Shown in pieces: positions 25,287 to 34,122 of a stretch of 64,000 nt of DNA. Under the pieces are notes generated by a model. The model was not told the DNA's origin. It saw only the letters and a list, made by a program, of their open reading frames with translations, and did no database searches. The translations under genes and the position numbers were made by a program. Source of the stretch: an uncultured Collinsella sp. (GTDB lineage Bacteria; Actinomycetota; Coriobacteriia; Coriobacteriales; Coriobacteriaceae); the NCBI GenBank assembly GCA_902494245.1, contig CABUSR010000005.1, positions 6,795 to 70,794 of the forward strand. Reading direction: 5' to 3'. Position 1 is the first letter of the stretch, and the number at the start of each line of letters is the position of its first letter.

Positions 25287-26513
25287 TTAGGCCTGAGCAG
25301 CAGCAGAGCTGGGACCCTGGACCTTGGCCCACGTCTTGAGCGACAGCGTGTCGATCTCGATAAAGCCGGCGCTGGCCTTCTCGTCAAACGTGGTGTCGCG
25401 GTCGTAGGTAGCCAGACCGTAGTCGTAGAGGCTGAAGGGGCTCTTGCGGCCGACGACATGGCAGTTGCCCTTAAAGAACTTCAGACGGACGGTGCCGGTC
25501 ACGAACTTCTGGGTATCGGCCATAAAGGCGTCGAGCGCGTTCTTGAGCGGGCTGTACCACTGGCCGTTATACACGGCGGTGGCCCAATCCTGCTCGAGCT
25601 TAATCTTAGTCTTGAGCAGGTCGCCCTCGACGCAGATGTCCTCGAGCGCCTTGTGGGCGGTGATGAGCGTCAGGGCGCCGGGAACCTCGTAGCACTCGCG
25701 GCTCTTGAGGCCCACCAGACGATCCTCGACCAGGTCGAGGCGGCCAAAGCCGTTGTCGCCGGAGATCTTGTTGAGGGCGATGACGATCTCGGAGAGCTTC
25801 ATCTTCTTGCCGTCGACGGCGACGGGCTTGCCGGCCTCAAACTCAATCTCGGTATACGTCGGGGTGTCGGGCGTGTCCTCAGGATTCTTGGTCATAACCC
25901 AGGCGTCGTCGAGCGGCTCGTTCCAGGGATCCTCCAGGTGGCCGCACTCAATGGCACGACCCCACAGGTTGTCGTCGATGGAATAGGGGTTGTCGTTGGC
26001 GCCCTCGGGAACCGGCACGTTGTGGGCGTGGGCATAGGCAACCTCGTCGGGACGGCACTTCAGATCCCACTCGCGAACCGGGGCGATGACCTTAAGCTCA
26101 GGGTCGAGGGCCTTGACGGCAGCCTCAAAACGAACCTGGTCGTTACCCTTGCCGGTGCAGCCGTGTGCGACGTAGGTCGCGCCAAACTCGTGAGCGACCT
26201 CGACAAGCTTCTTGGCGAGCAGCGGGCGAGACAGGGCGGAGAGCAGCGGGTACTTGTTCTCGTACATGGAGTTTGCGGCGATGGCCTTGGTCAGGAACTC
26301 ATCGGAGAACTCGTCGCGCAGGTCGAGCACCTGGCAATCCAGAACGCCCAGGTCAAGCGCCTTCTGTTTCTTGGCGTCCAGGCCGGTCTCCTCCTGGCCC
26401 ACATTGCCGCAGACACAAACGACATCGAGATTCTTCTCGTCCTGGAGCCACTTGACACATACGGATGTATCAAGACCACCGGAATATGCGAGAACGACTT
26501 TTTCCTTGCTCAT
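25287..26513 (-). CDS. argG: Argininosuccinate synthase
   Basis: 408 aa. Joins citrulline and aspartate with ATP use. The N-type ATP pyrophosphatase loop AYSGGLDTS is at residues 9-17; the central THGCTGKGNDQVRFE-like stretch is present as AHGCTGKGNDQVRFE, and CYEVPGALTLITAHK is family-typical. ATG 26513 gives the standard MSKEKVVLAYSGG start. It is preceded by a 281-base leader that includes an Arg-rich 24-codon ORF, suggesting arginine-dependent control. argH follows downstream on the same strand. Confidence 0.96.
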   Translation of the reverse strand: MSKEKVVLAYSGGLDTSVCVKWLQDEKNLDVVCVCGNVGQEETGLDAKKQKALDLGVLDCQVLDLRDEFSDEFLTKAIAANSMYENKYPLLSALSRPLLAKKLVEVAHEFGATYVAHGCTGKGNDQVRFEAAVKALDPELKVIAPVREWDLKCRPDEVAYAHAHNVPVPEGANDNPYSIDDNLWGRAIECGHLEDPWNEPLDDAWVMTKNPEDTPDTPTYTEIEFEAGKPVAVDGKKMKLSEIVIALNKISGDNGFGRLDLVEDRLVGLKSRECYEVPGALTLITAHKALEDICVEGDLLKTKIKLEQDWATAVYNGQWYSPLKNALDAFMADTQKFVTGTVRLKFFKGNCHVVGRKSPFSLYDYGLATYDRDTTFDEKASAGFIEIDTLSLKTWAKVQGPSSAAAQA

Positions 26514-27068
26514 GGCTGTTTCCTTTCGCCCTTGGTAGCTAGTTAGAACATCGGTCAGTTGCAAGTCACCTTGAGGTCAAAAACCGTGCAATATCAGGTT
26601 ATTCAGCAGAATGCATCACAGGCATGCCCTAGAAACATGCGGCTATGTCGTGTTTAAAACCCAACGACCTCAAAATGACTCTGTTGAGGCATTGCGCCCC
26701 ATGCGGACAGAGACGATTGTTATCGTCGTCGGGAAATTGCGCGCTGGCGTCGGATGGCATTGTCTGCAGTGGTGATGATCTTTACGAACTGCATCTGCCT
26801 CTCCTTTCACGTATCGCCGGGCGCAATTCTAATATCGTAAACGGTACCTTTTCCTCGGTAAGCGGTTGTTTTTCCGTCTCCGTTTTCGATGTTCGCTATA
26901 TTACGCTAAAGTGCCCGCAGCACAAGCGACAAATTCAAATTTCTGAAAAGTTTTTTCATTAGTTTGTGAAGCGTGGTGCAAATACGCTCCGTTCCTGCGA
27001 AAATACGGCCGACTACGAGTTGATGGTTATAACGTCTGAAACAATCTCGAAACGAAAGGCTCGCTTTT
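26514..27068. other. Leader and divergent promoter region upstream of argG
   Basis: 555 bases. The minus strand carries the argG leader with a 24-codon Arg-rich ORF (26720-26794) and possible alternative stems (CCTCAA near 26686, TTGAGGTC near 26672, GACCTCAA near 26574). The right part is AT-richer and should hold promoters for argG and for the divergent HAD gene. No other gene was seen. Confidence 0.5.
26720..26794 (-). CDS. Putative arginine leader peptide upstream of argG
   Basis: 24 codons. The ATG at 26794 is six bases behind AAAGGAG. The second half is packed with arginine: IRRQRAISRRR, ending in three consecutive CGA codons right before TAA. This is what a ribosome-sensing leader for an arginine gene should look like, with the regulatory codons placed at the end. 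It ends 206 bases before argG. Downstream, TTGAGGTC can pair either with an upstream CCTCAA or with a distal GACCTCAA. A clear terminator with a U-run was not found, so the output may be translational or Rho-linked. Confidence 0.6.
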   Translation of the reverse strand: MQFVKIITTADNAIRRQRAISRRR

Positions 27069-27896
27069 ATGCAAACTTACGAATCGGACGCCAATATCGG
27101 AAACATTAAGCTCATCGCCGTCGACATGGACAAGACGCTGCTGACCGACGAGCGCGTGCTGCCGCAAGGCCTTGATGAGCGCCTGGACAAGCTCGCCGAC
27201 GCCGGCATCGTATTCTGCCCCGCCAGCGGACGTCCCGCCCCCAAGCTCGAGGAGATGTTCGAGGGCATCAAGAACCGCCTCGCCTTTTGTCCCGACAACG
27301 GAGCGTGCGTGATTTATCGCGGCAGCTATATCTATAAGAGCAATATCGACGTGGAGCTGTATCAGCAGGTCTTGAGCCGCGCCTCGGAGGATCCGCGCGC
27401 CGTCCCCGTCCTGTGCTGCTTCGACGAGTTCTACGTGCTTGCCCGCGACCATCAATACCACGACGAGATCAGCGTCTACTACAACACAATCAACTACGTC
27501 GACAGCTTTGATGGCATTGATATCGAGTCCAACAAGATCTCGATCTTCTTCCCTGCCTATGATGCCGAGCCCGCATTCCGCGAGACCTATAGCCCCGAGT
27601 TCTCGGACAAGCTCTACGTCACCAACGCCGGGCGCGAGTGGATCGACTTTATGAACCTGGGCGTCGACAAGGGCGCCGGCGTCGCGCACCTGTGCGAGCA
27701 CCTGGGCATCGATATTGCCGATGCCGCCGCCGTGGGCGATACCTACAACGACATCCCCATGCTCGAGCGCGTCGGTCACAGCTTTATCGTGGACAACGCC
27801 GAGGAGCATATGAACGCGCATGCCAAGTGGCGCATTCCGAGCAACAACGACGGGGGCGTACTGACGCTCATCGACGCCATCTTGGCGGCTCGTTAA
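27069..27896 (+). CDS. Cof-type HAD-IIB family hydrolase
   Basis: 275 aa sugar- or cofactor-phosphatase-like protein. Motif I AVDMDKTLLTD is near residue 17, FCPASGRP is motif II, and VGDTYNDIPMLERVGHSFIVDNAEE is the classic Cof C-terminal motif with the metal-binding Asp pair. The C2-type cap lies between. Substrate unknown. ATG 27069 has an ACGAAAGGC site upstream. It is divergent from argG and followed by a large palindrome. Confidence 0.88.
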   Translation: MQTYESDANIGNIKLIAVDMDKTLLTDERVLPQGLDERLDKLADAGIVFCPASGRPAPKLEEMFEGIKNRLAFCPDNGACVIYRGSYIYKSNIDVELYQQVLSRASEDPRAVPVLCCFDEFYVLARDHQYHDEISVYYNTINYVDSFDGIDIESNKISIFFPAYDAEPAFRETYSPEFSDKLYVTNAGREWIDFMNLGVDKGAGVAHLCEHLGIDIADAAAVGDTYNDIPMLERVGHSFIVDNAEEHMNAHAKWRIPSNNDGGVLTLIDAILAAR

Positions 27897-27907
27897 CGTG
27901 GCTCGTC

Positions 27908-28037
27908 GGACCTGGCCGGGCGAGGCGGGTAAGTTTTTCGCTCGGTCAGGTCCTGGGCTCGCTCGGAAAGCACATTAAGTGCTTTCCGGCTCGTGCGGAA
28001 TCTACGAAAAACTTACCCGCCTCGCCCGGCCAGGTCC
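27908..28037. repeat. Nested palindrome with perfect 33-bp arms
   Basis: Arms 27908-27940 and 28005-28037 are exact reverse complements (GGACCTGGCCGGGCGAGGCG at the outer end). Inside is a second perfect stem, GGAAAGCAC/GTGCTTTCC (27965-27973 and 27979-27987). It lies between the converging HAD gene and polA and has no T-run. Confidence 0.88.
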
Positions 28038-28103
28038 TTGGGTGACTTGCTCGCCGTCTGGGTGGCGTCTTGGCGCCTAGATACTTGGCTGGTTTTTTGG
28101 AAT

Positions 28104-28137
28104 GAAGGGGGCTCCTTGTTGGCAAGGAGCCCCCTTC
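28104..28137 (-). terminator. Terminator after polA
   Basis: GAAGGGGGCTCCTT and AAGGAGCCCCCTTC form a perfect 14-bp stem with a six-base loop, 34 bases behind the polA stop. The T-rich flank is weak on both sides. Confidence 0.65.
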
Positions 28138-28170
28138 TGGTTTGGTTACTTTAGGGTTGTGGGCACTTCC

Positions 28171-30918
28171 CTATTTGGCGTCGGCCCAGGTTATGCCGGT
28201 GCTGGCTTCGGCGATTAGGGGGACACGGAGGTCTACTACGTGTTCCATGACGTCGCGGACCATGGTGGTTAGGCGCTCGACTTCGTCGACCGGGCACTCA
28301 AAGTCAAGTTCGTCGTGTACCTGCAGAATCATGTGGGCGGCAAAGCCCTCTTCTTCCAGGCGGCGGCTTACGCGGGCCATGGCGATCTTGATGATGTCTG
28401 CTGCGGTGCCCTGCATGGGGTGGTTCATGGCCGTGCGCTCACCAAAGCCACGGAGTTGCGGGTTTTTGGCCTTGAGCTCCGGAATATGGCGTCTGCGGCC
28501 GTACATGGTCTCGGCGTAGCCCGTCTGCTTGGCGCGCGCCACCACATTGTCGAGGAACGTTCGCACGCCCGGGTAGGCCTCGTAGTAGCGATCGATCATA
28601 TCGCGCGCCTCGGCCATCGAGATATGCAGCGACTGCGACAGACCGTAGGCCTGCTGGCCGTACACGATGCCAAAGTTCACGGCCTTGGCGCGGCTGCGTA
28701 GGTCGGGCGTTACCTCGGACACCGGCACGCCAAATACGCGCGCGGCCGTCTCGGCATGGAAGTCCTCACCCTCGTTAAAGGCACGTACCAGATGCTCGTC
28801 ACCCGAGAGGTGCGCGAGCAGACGCAGCTCGATCTGCGAGTAGTCCACCGCCAAAAAGACGCTGCCCTCGCCCGCCGAAAACGCCGTCTTGACGGTACGC
28901 CCCAGCTCCGAGCGCGTCGGGATGTTCTGCAAATTCGGGTCGCTCGAGGACAGACGCCCCGTCGCGGTGATGGTCTGGTTGTACGTGGTGTGCACACGAC
29001 CGTCACCACGGCGCAGCGGACCTAGCGTGTCCAGATAGGTCGACTTAATCTTGGACTTCTCACGCCAGTCCAAAATCAGACGCACGATCTCGTGGTCGCG
29101 GGCAAGATCGCTCAACACCTTGGCGTTGGTCGAATAATAGCCGCGCTTGGTCTTCTTGAGGCCCTTGGTCGGAAGCCCCATCACATCAAAGAGTACGTGC
29201 GACAGCTGCATGGGGCTGCCAATATTAAAGGTCTCGTCACCGGCAAGGTCGCGAATGCTTCGCTCGACCTCGGTAATCTGGGTCGCCAGACCCTCGGACA
29301 GACTGTGCAGGCGGTCGGGGTCCACGAGCATGCCCGCGCGCTCCATCTTGGCAAGCACCGGCACAAGCGGCATCTCGATGCCATCGAACACGTTGGCGGC
29401 GTTCTCGCGGGCCATGCGGTCGCGCAACGGTGCGACCAGCGCCAGCGTCAAGGCCGCCGTGCGAGCGGCGGGCGCAGGAGCGTCCTCGCCGGCACCCTCT
29501 GCACCGCGCGCCGCAGGCAGCGCCATCTGCAGATAGGTATCGGCCAGATACGCCTCATCGAACTCGGAGCGGTCGGAATCCAGCAGGTAGGCGGCAACCA
29601 CGGTATCGAAGATGCGCGTGGAATCGGCAGACAGCGGGTCCATGAGCTCGGGCTCAGAGGAATCGATAGGAGAAAGCTCGTGCAGCAGCGCCTTCATGTC
29701 CGGACTCGCCACGCGGCCCTCCATAAACAGGCGCGCGAGCACGCCGGCAATCACGCCGTTGGCGAAGTTAAAGCCTTCAACCTCAGCCGCCGCACCGCCG
29801 TCGCCCTCCTCGAGCGCGAACAGGCCCTTGGACGTCGCCAGCCACAGCGTGCGCGTCAGTCCAAAGAGCGCGCCCTCTTCCTTGTCGTCGTCCACCACGG
29901 CAGCGACCCACTCGCCGGCATCGATCGCGCAGGAGATCTCAGCCGCAACGGCACCAAGCGCGTCAGCATCGCCGGCGGCTGCGCGAACCATCGCAGGCAT
30001 CTCAAACGTACTGGAGACAGCAGCCCCGCCCTCGCCGCCGATCAGCGCCAAGAAACGGTTCTGCATGGCGGTGATACCAAGCGTACCCAGCGCCGCAGAA
30101 ACCTCATCGGCAGAAAACGCCGGGAAGGACGTCGCCTCAAAATCGAGCTCAACAGGCGCATCGGTGCGGATGGTCGCGACCTTGCGACTCAGCAGCGCGT
30201 CGTCGATGTGCGCGCGCAGGTTTTCGCCCATTTTGCCCTTGACCTCGTCGGCATGTGCGATGACCTCGTCCAGGCTACCGTACTGCGCAATGAGCGCGCT
30301 CGCCTTTTTGGGGCCGATGCCCGGCACGCCGGGGATGTTATCGGACGTGTCGCCCTTCAGACCATAAAAGTCGGGTACGAGCGCCGGCGTGATGCCGTGA
30401 TACAGATCGTCCACGCTCTCGGGTGTCATGATCGCCACGTCGGACAGGCCCTTGCGGGTCGAGACCACGTTGACGTGCTCGGTCACGAGCTGATACATAT
30501 CGCGATCACCGGTCACCAGCAGCATGTCACAGCCGGCCTGCTCGCCTAGGCGCGCCATAGTGCCCAGGATGTCATCGCCTTCCCAGCCCTCGGACTGCAA
30601 AATCGGCACGTTGAGCGCGGCGAGCAGCTCCTTAATCATGGGAAACTGCGCGTGCAGATCGGGGTCCATGGGCGGGCGCTGAGCCTTGTACTGCGGCAGC
30701 ATCTCCATGCGCACGCGCGGCTTGCCCTTGTCAAACGCCACGACCACGCCGTCGGGGTTAAAGGCGTCAATCATCTTGAGGAACATATTCAAAAAGCCAA
30801 AGATCGCGTTGGTGGGACGACCGTCCGGCGCATTCATGGTGGGCGGCACGGCGTGGAAGGCGCGGTGCATGAGCGAGTTGCCGTCGATGACGGCAAAGGT
30901 ACGGCGCTTGTCAGACAT
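28171..30918 (-). CDS. polA: DNA polymerase I
   Basis: 915 aa repair and Okazaki-fragment polymerase. The N-terminal 5' nuclease domain has VIDGNSLMHRAFHA and GLKGDTSDNIPGVPGIGPKKA. A central 3'-5' exonuclease-like domain of about 280 residues follows; its usual acidic DEDD residues are not obvious, so proofreading may be lost. The polymerase domain has motif A VDYSQIELRLL, the O helix AVNFGIVYGQQAYGLSQ and motif C QVHDELDFE. ATG 30918 has GAGG eight bases upstream. It is a single-gene unit, ending in a perfect-stem terminator and a large palindrome. Confidence 0.95.
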   Translation of the reverse strand: MSDKRRTFAVIDGNSLMHRAFHAVPPTMNAPDGRPTNAIFGFLNMFLKMIDAFNPDGVVVAFDKGKPRVRMEMLPQYKAQRPPMDPDLHAQFPMIKELLAALNVPILQSEGWEGDDILGTMARLGEQAGCDMLLVTGDRDMYQLVTEHVNVVSTRKGLSDVAIMTPESVDDLYHGITPALVPDFYGLKGDTSDNIPGVPGIGPKKASALIAQYGSLDEVIAHADEVKGKMGENLRAHIDDALLSRKVATIRTDAPVELDFEATSFPAFSADEVSAALGTLGITAMQNRFLALIGGEGGAAVSSTFEMPAMVRAAAGDADALGAVAAEISCAIDAGEWVAAVVDDDKEEGALFGLTRTLWLATSKGLFALEEGDGGAAAEVEGFNFANGVIAGVLARLFMEGRVASPDMKALLHELSPIDSSEPELMDPLSADSTRIFDTVVAAYLLDSDRSEFDEAYLADTYLQMALPAARGAEGAGEDAPAPAARTAALTLALVAPLRDRMARENAANVFDGIEMPLVPVLAKMERAGMLVDPDRLHSLSEGLATQITEVERSIRDLAGDETFNIGSPMQLSHVLFDVMGLPTKGLKKTKRGYYSTNAKVLSDLARDHEIVRLILDWREKSKIKSTYLDTLGPLRRGDGRVHTTYNQTITATGRLSSSDPNLQNIPTRSELGRTVKTAFSAGEGSVFLAVDYSQIELRLLAHLSGDEHLVRAFNEGEDFHAETAARVFGVPVSEVTPDLRSRAKAVNFGIVYGQQAYGLSQSLHISMAEARDMIDRYYEAYPGVRTFLDNVVARAKQTGYAETMYGRRRHIPELKAKNPQLRGFGERTAMNHPMQGTAADIIKIAMARVSRRLEEEGFAAHMILQVHDELDFECPVDEVERLTTMVRDVMEHVVDLRVPLIAEASTGITWADAK

Positions 30919-31084
30919 ATTGAATACCTCGCTTTGGGCTGGGCACGGTTTGCTCACACCAGTTTACACGCTCCCCGCCCCGCGGCCACCGCACATCAGG
31001 CTTCCCTGCCGCCGTGAGCCCGCGCGTGATACGATGGCTCACGGTACATCAACCAGCACGATCGATCCGAAAGGAGCCTGCGTC

Positions 31085-32482
31085 ATGGAGCGTCCCTGCG
31101 CATGGAAAAAGTACACGCCACAGCAAGTCGAGGAGCTCGAGGAGCTTTGCCGCGGCTATAAGCAGTTTTTGAGCGAGAACAAGACCGAGCGCCTGTGCGT
31201 CAAGACCGGTATCAAGATGGCCGAGGAGGCGGGCTACGTCAATCTGGAGACCGTGATCGCCGAGGGCCGCGCGCTCAAGGCAGGCGACAAGGTGTACGCC
31301 GCCAACCACGGCAAGGACCTTATGCTCGTCAACCTGGGCACCGCCCCGCTCGAGCAGGGCTTTAACATCCTGGGCGCCCACGTGGACTCGCCGCGCCTGG
31401 ACCTTAAGCAGAACCCCGCTTTCGAGGCCGGCGACATGGCCTATCTCGACACGCACTACTATGGCGGCGTCAAGAGCTACCACTGGGTCGCTTCCCCGCT
31501 CGCACTCGTAGGCGTCATCTGCAAAAAGGACGGCACCACCGTCGACATCAACATCGGCGACAAGGCGGACGACCCGGTCTTTACCATCTCCGACCTGCTG
31601 ATCCACCTCTCGAGCGAGCAGATGGCCAAGCCCGCCAAGGATGCCGTCGATGCCGAGATCCTCGACGTGATCGTGGGCGGCCGCCCCGTCAAGTTTGACG
31701 AGGACGACAAGGACGCTCCCAAGGAGCCCGTCAAGCAGATGTTCCTGGATATCCTCAAGGAGCAGTACGACGTCGAGGAGGAGGACTTCCTCTCCGCCGA
31801 GATCGAGGTCGTGCCCGCCGGCCCGGCCCGCGACATGGGCCTCGACCGCTCCATGATTCTGGGCTATGGCCATGACGACCGTGTCTGCGCCTATCCGTCC
31901 ATGCTCGCCCAGATCGACGTCGCCAACGTGGAGCGCACGAGCATCACACTCATCGTCGACAAGGAGGAGATTGGCTCCGTGGGTGCCACCGGCATGACGA
32001 GCCGCTTCTTCGAGAACACCGTCGCCGAGATCATGACGCTCGCCGGCGAGGATAGCCCGCTGGCCCTGCGCCGCGCACTCGCCCACAGCCGCATGCTCTC
32101 CTCCGACGTGTCCGCCGGCTTCGACCCGGGCTACGCCGGCAAGTTCGAAACCAAGAACGCAGCCTTCATGGGTCGCGGCCTGTGCTTTAACAAGTACACG
32201 GGCAGCCGCGGCAAGGGCGGTTCAAACGACGCCGACGCCGAGTACGTGGCCCTCGTCCGCGACATCATGGACGAGGCCGGCGTGGACTTCCAGACCTGCG
32301 AGCTCGGCCGCGTCAACGCGGGCGGCGGTGGCACCATCGCCTATATCATGGCCAAGTACGGCATGAACGTCATCGACTCCGGCGTTGCCGTCCTGTCCAT
32401 GCACGCCCTGTGGGAGGTCGCCAACAAGGCCGACATCTACGAGGCCTACCGCGGCTACAAGGCCTTCATCGAGCGCGCCTAA
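31085..32482 (+). CDS. M18 family aminopeptidase
   Basis: 465 aa zinc aminopeptidase, probably aspartyl-type and cytosolic. Metal-binding motifs are visible: GAHVDSPRLDLK with the first His-Asp pair, IVDKEEIGSVGATG with the catalytic Glu pair, and the C-terminal SMHALWEVANKADI. ATG 31085 has AAAGGAG eight bases upstream; the frame is open further upstream but that part overlaps the polA promoter region and lacks conservation. A palindromic terminator with a T-run follows. Confidence 0.91.
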   Translation: MERPCAWKKYTPQQVEELEELCRGYKQFLSENKTERLCVKTGIKMAEEAGYVNLETVIAEGRALKAGDKVYAANHGKDLMLVNLGTAPLEQGFNILGAHVDSPRLDLKQNPAFEAGDMAYLDTHYYGGVKSYHWVASPLALVGVICKKDGTTVDINIGDKADDPVFTISDLLIHLSSEQMAKPAKDAVDAEILDVIVGGRPVKFDEDDKDAPKEPVKQMFLDILKEQYDVEEEDFLSAEIEVVPAGPARDMGLDRSMILGYGHDDRVCAYPSMLAQIDVANVERTSITLIVDKEEIGSVGATGMTSRFFENTVAEIMTLAGEDSPLALRRALAHSRMLSSDVSAGFDPGYAGKFETKNAAFMGRGLCFNKYTGSRGKGGSNDADAEYVALVRDIMDEAGVDFQTCELGRVNAGGGGTIAYIMAKYGMNVIDSGVAVLSMHALWEVANKADIYEAYRGYKAFIERA

Positions 32483-32495
32483 CCAACCCTTCATC

Positions 32496-32562
32496 AGTTG
32501 CGGTGAAATACGGACTAGACTGGCCCATAAACGACCAAAACAGACCGTATTCCACCGCAACT
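32496..32562 (+). terminator. Palindromic terminator after the M18 gene, TTGCGGTGAAATA family
   Basis: Arms AGTTGCGGTGAAATACGG (32496-32513) and CCGTATTCCACCGCAACT (32545-32562) pair with one G-T wobble, and TCTTTTTT follows. The arm sequence matches the palindrome at 11701-11769. It lies just before the yaaA ribosome binding site. Confidence 0.8.
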
Positions 32563-32585
32563 TCTTTTTTGGCAGAGGAGAGTCC

Positions 32586-33395
32586 ATGCTACAGGTCATC
32601 ATTTCGCCCGCCAAGCAGATGCGCGCGGCCCAAGATGCTTTTGAAGTCCTGGGCATTACACCCTTTGCGCGCGAGACAGCTCGCCTCCACCGCGCACTGC
32701 TAGATATCGAGCGGAATGAAGGCAGCGGCGGCCTGCAGGCGCTATGGAACGTGAGCGACAAACTGCTTACAACGTGCCTGGATACGCTTCACGAATTTAT
32801 GCCCGTCCTGAGCGATGCCAGCCTCGCCGATCCCGACATCGCGCGTCGAATCTCCCCTGCCGTCATGTCCTATCACGGCATTCAATACCAAAGCATGGCG
32901 CCCGAGGTCATGGATGCCGCACAGCTCGACTGGCTGCAAAACCATCTCTGGATCCTCTCGGGCCTTTACGGATGCGTGCGCCCCTTTCATGCCGTTGAAC
33001 CGTATCGGCTGGAGATGGGCGCGAAGCTTGCCGTCGACAATGCCCGAGACCTCTACGCGTTTTGGGGCGACAAGCTCGCACGGGCCATCGCTCCGGCAGG
33101 CCCAAACACCACGATCGTCAACCTTGCCAGTGTGGAGTACGCCAAGGCCGTTCTGCCCCGCCTCGCGGGCGACGCCACAGCCGTCACGTGCCTCTTTGGC
33201 GAAGGCATCCGCAACGGAAAACCCATCCAACGGTCGACCGCCAGCAAAAAGGCGCGCGGCTCCATGGTGCGGTGGATGGCAGAAAACAAGCTCGAGGATG
33301 TAAGCGGGCTCACCGCGTTCGGCGTTGGTTATCGTCACTTTCCCGAGCTTTCAAATAAAAACACTTTGGTCTTCCTGAACGAACAGGCTTTGTAG
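32586..33395 (+). CDS. yaaA: YaaA family peroxide-stress protein (DUF328)
   Basis: 269 aa. YaaA limits free iron and oxidative DNA damage in E. coli and binds DNA. The N-terminal IISPAKQM, the central PAVMSYHGIQYQSM and LSGLYGCVRPFHAVEPYRLEMG, and the C-terminal FGVGYRHFPELS are all family hallmarks. ATG 32586 has GAGGAGAG upstream. It lies behind the palindromic terminator of the M18 gene, so it needs its own promoter unless read-through occurs. Confidence 0.9.
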   Translation: MLQVIISPAKQMRAAQDAFEVLGITPFARETARLHRALLDIERNEGSGGLQALWNVSDKLLTTCLDTLHEFMPVLSDASLADPDIARRISPAVMSYHGIQYQSMAPEVMDAAQLDWLQNHLWILSGLYGCVRPFHAVEPYRLEMGAKLAVDNARDLYAFWGDKLARAIAPAGPNTTIVNLASVEYAKAVLPRLAGDATAVTCLFGEGIRNGKPIQRSTASKKARGSMVRWMAENKLEDVSGLTAFGVGYRHFPELSNKNTLVFLNEQAL

Positions 33396-33435
33396 GACCA
33401 CCGCTACTTTTGAATATGCTGCCTAGGCACGGCAT

Positions 33436-33951
33436 CTATTCCGCCAAGCCGTCGGCTTTGGCAATTTCATTTGTCGAGCCGTCCTGATAGGTAATCTTGA
33501 CATGCTCCACCTCGGACACCTTGACGCCCGACGGGGGCCCCAGGCGCCATTCCGTCAGCGCGATATCCATCGTCGTGGGCACATCCCCTTTATCTTTGAG
33601 CTCGACTGACAGCGTCTTAAGCGACGCATCGAAGGTCACGCGCTCGATCTCTTCACCAGGAATGGAACCACCGCTTAGCTGCAGCTGGACAAATCCATCG
33701 CACGGATACCAATAGTCGCCGGGAGCTGCCACCGTGTTACCGCCAGCGACCTTCACCGTCATGATCGGTAGGCTATCATCAGCCTCGAACTCCCAGGCGG
33801 CGGCGCCGCAACCGCCAAACGTCCAGATACAAAAGGCAATCACCAGCACGGCAAGCACCGCAAAACCAATCGCGACAAGGCCATGGTGCGCGCGGCTCTC
33901 CTCGGCCGATACATCCCACTGCGTCTCTCGATATAGATGCTTGTCTTCCAT
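33436..33951 (-). CDS. Single-pass membrane protein of unknown function
   Basis: 171 aa. A polar 25-residue N-terminus is followed by one hydrophobic helix (LVAIGFAVLAVLVIAFCIWTF) and an extracellular domain of about 120 residues with many beta-type segments (GGNTVAAPGDYWYPCDGFV). A Cys right after the helix is not in a lipobox context. I do not recognise the domain. ATG 33951 has GGGAGG upstream; the frame stays open far beyond this, but that part is opposite thiC. It is divergent from thiC and converges with yaaA. Confidence 0.72.
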   Translation of the reverse strand: MEDKHLYRETQWDVSAEESRAHHGLVAIGFAVLAVLVIAFCIWTFGGCGAAAWEFEADDSLPIMTVKVAGGNTVAAPGDYWYPCDGFVQLQLSGGSIPGEEIERVTFDASLKTLSVELKDKGDVPTTMDIALTEWRLGPPSGVKVSEVEHVKITYQDGSTNEIAKADGLAE

Positions 33952-34023
33952 GTTCGCCTCCCCACAGGCACGCTCGTTGGCCCAATCGTACCCATTCAGG
34001 CTATACTTGAGCCCATTACATAA

Positions 34024-34118
34024 ACGGGGAGCTTGCAGGACAGGACGGCAGGCTGAGATTGGGCGCGCCCGCCCTGACCCGCAAACCTGATATGGGTAAT
34101 GCCAACGAAGGGAGCCGT
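34024..34118 (+). promoter_or_regulatory. TPP riboswitch (THI element) before thiC
   Basis: The two conserved TPP-aptamer blocks are present: CAGGCTGAGATTGGG and ACCTGATATGGGTAATGCCA, followed by CGAAGGGA. P1 is ACGG (34024-34027) with CCGT (34115-34118). The aptamer ends four bases before the thiC ATG and its GAAGGGAG doubles as ribosome binding site, so thiamine pyrophosphate should block translation directly. Confidence 0.93.
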
Positions 34119-34122
34119 GCCA

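Noticed and set aside
26555..26620. Possible ArgR box (TGAATAACCTGATATTGCA on the minus strand)
   Set aside because: Only one half resembles the ArgR consensus; not strong enough to list as an operator.
26645..26962. 105-codon plus-strand frame upstream of argG
   Set aside because: No ribosome binding site and a composition unlike real genes; the minus-strand leader ORF explains the region better.
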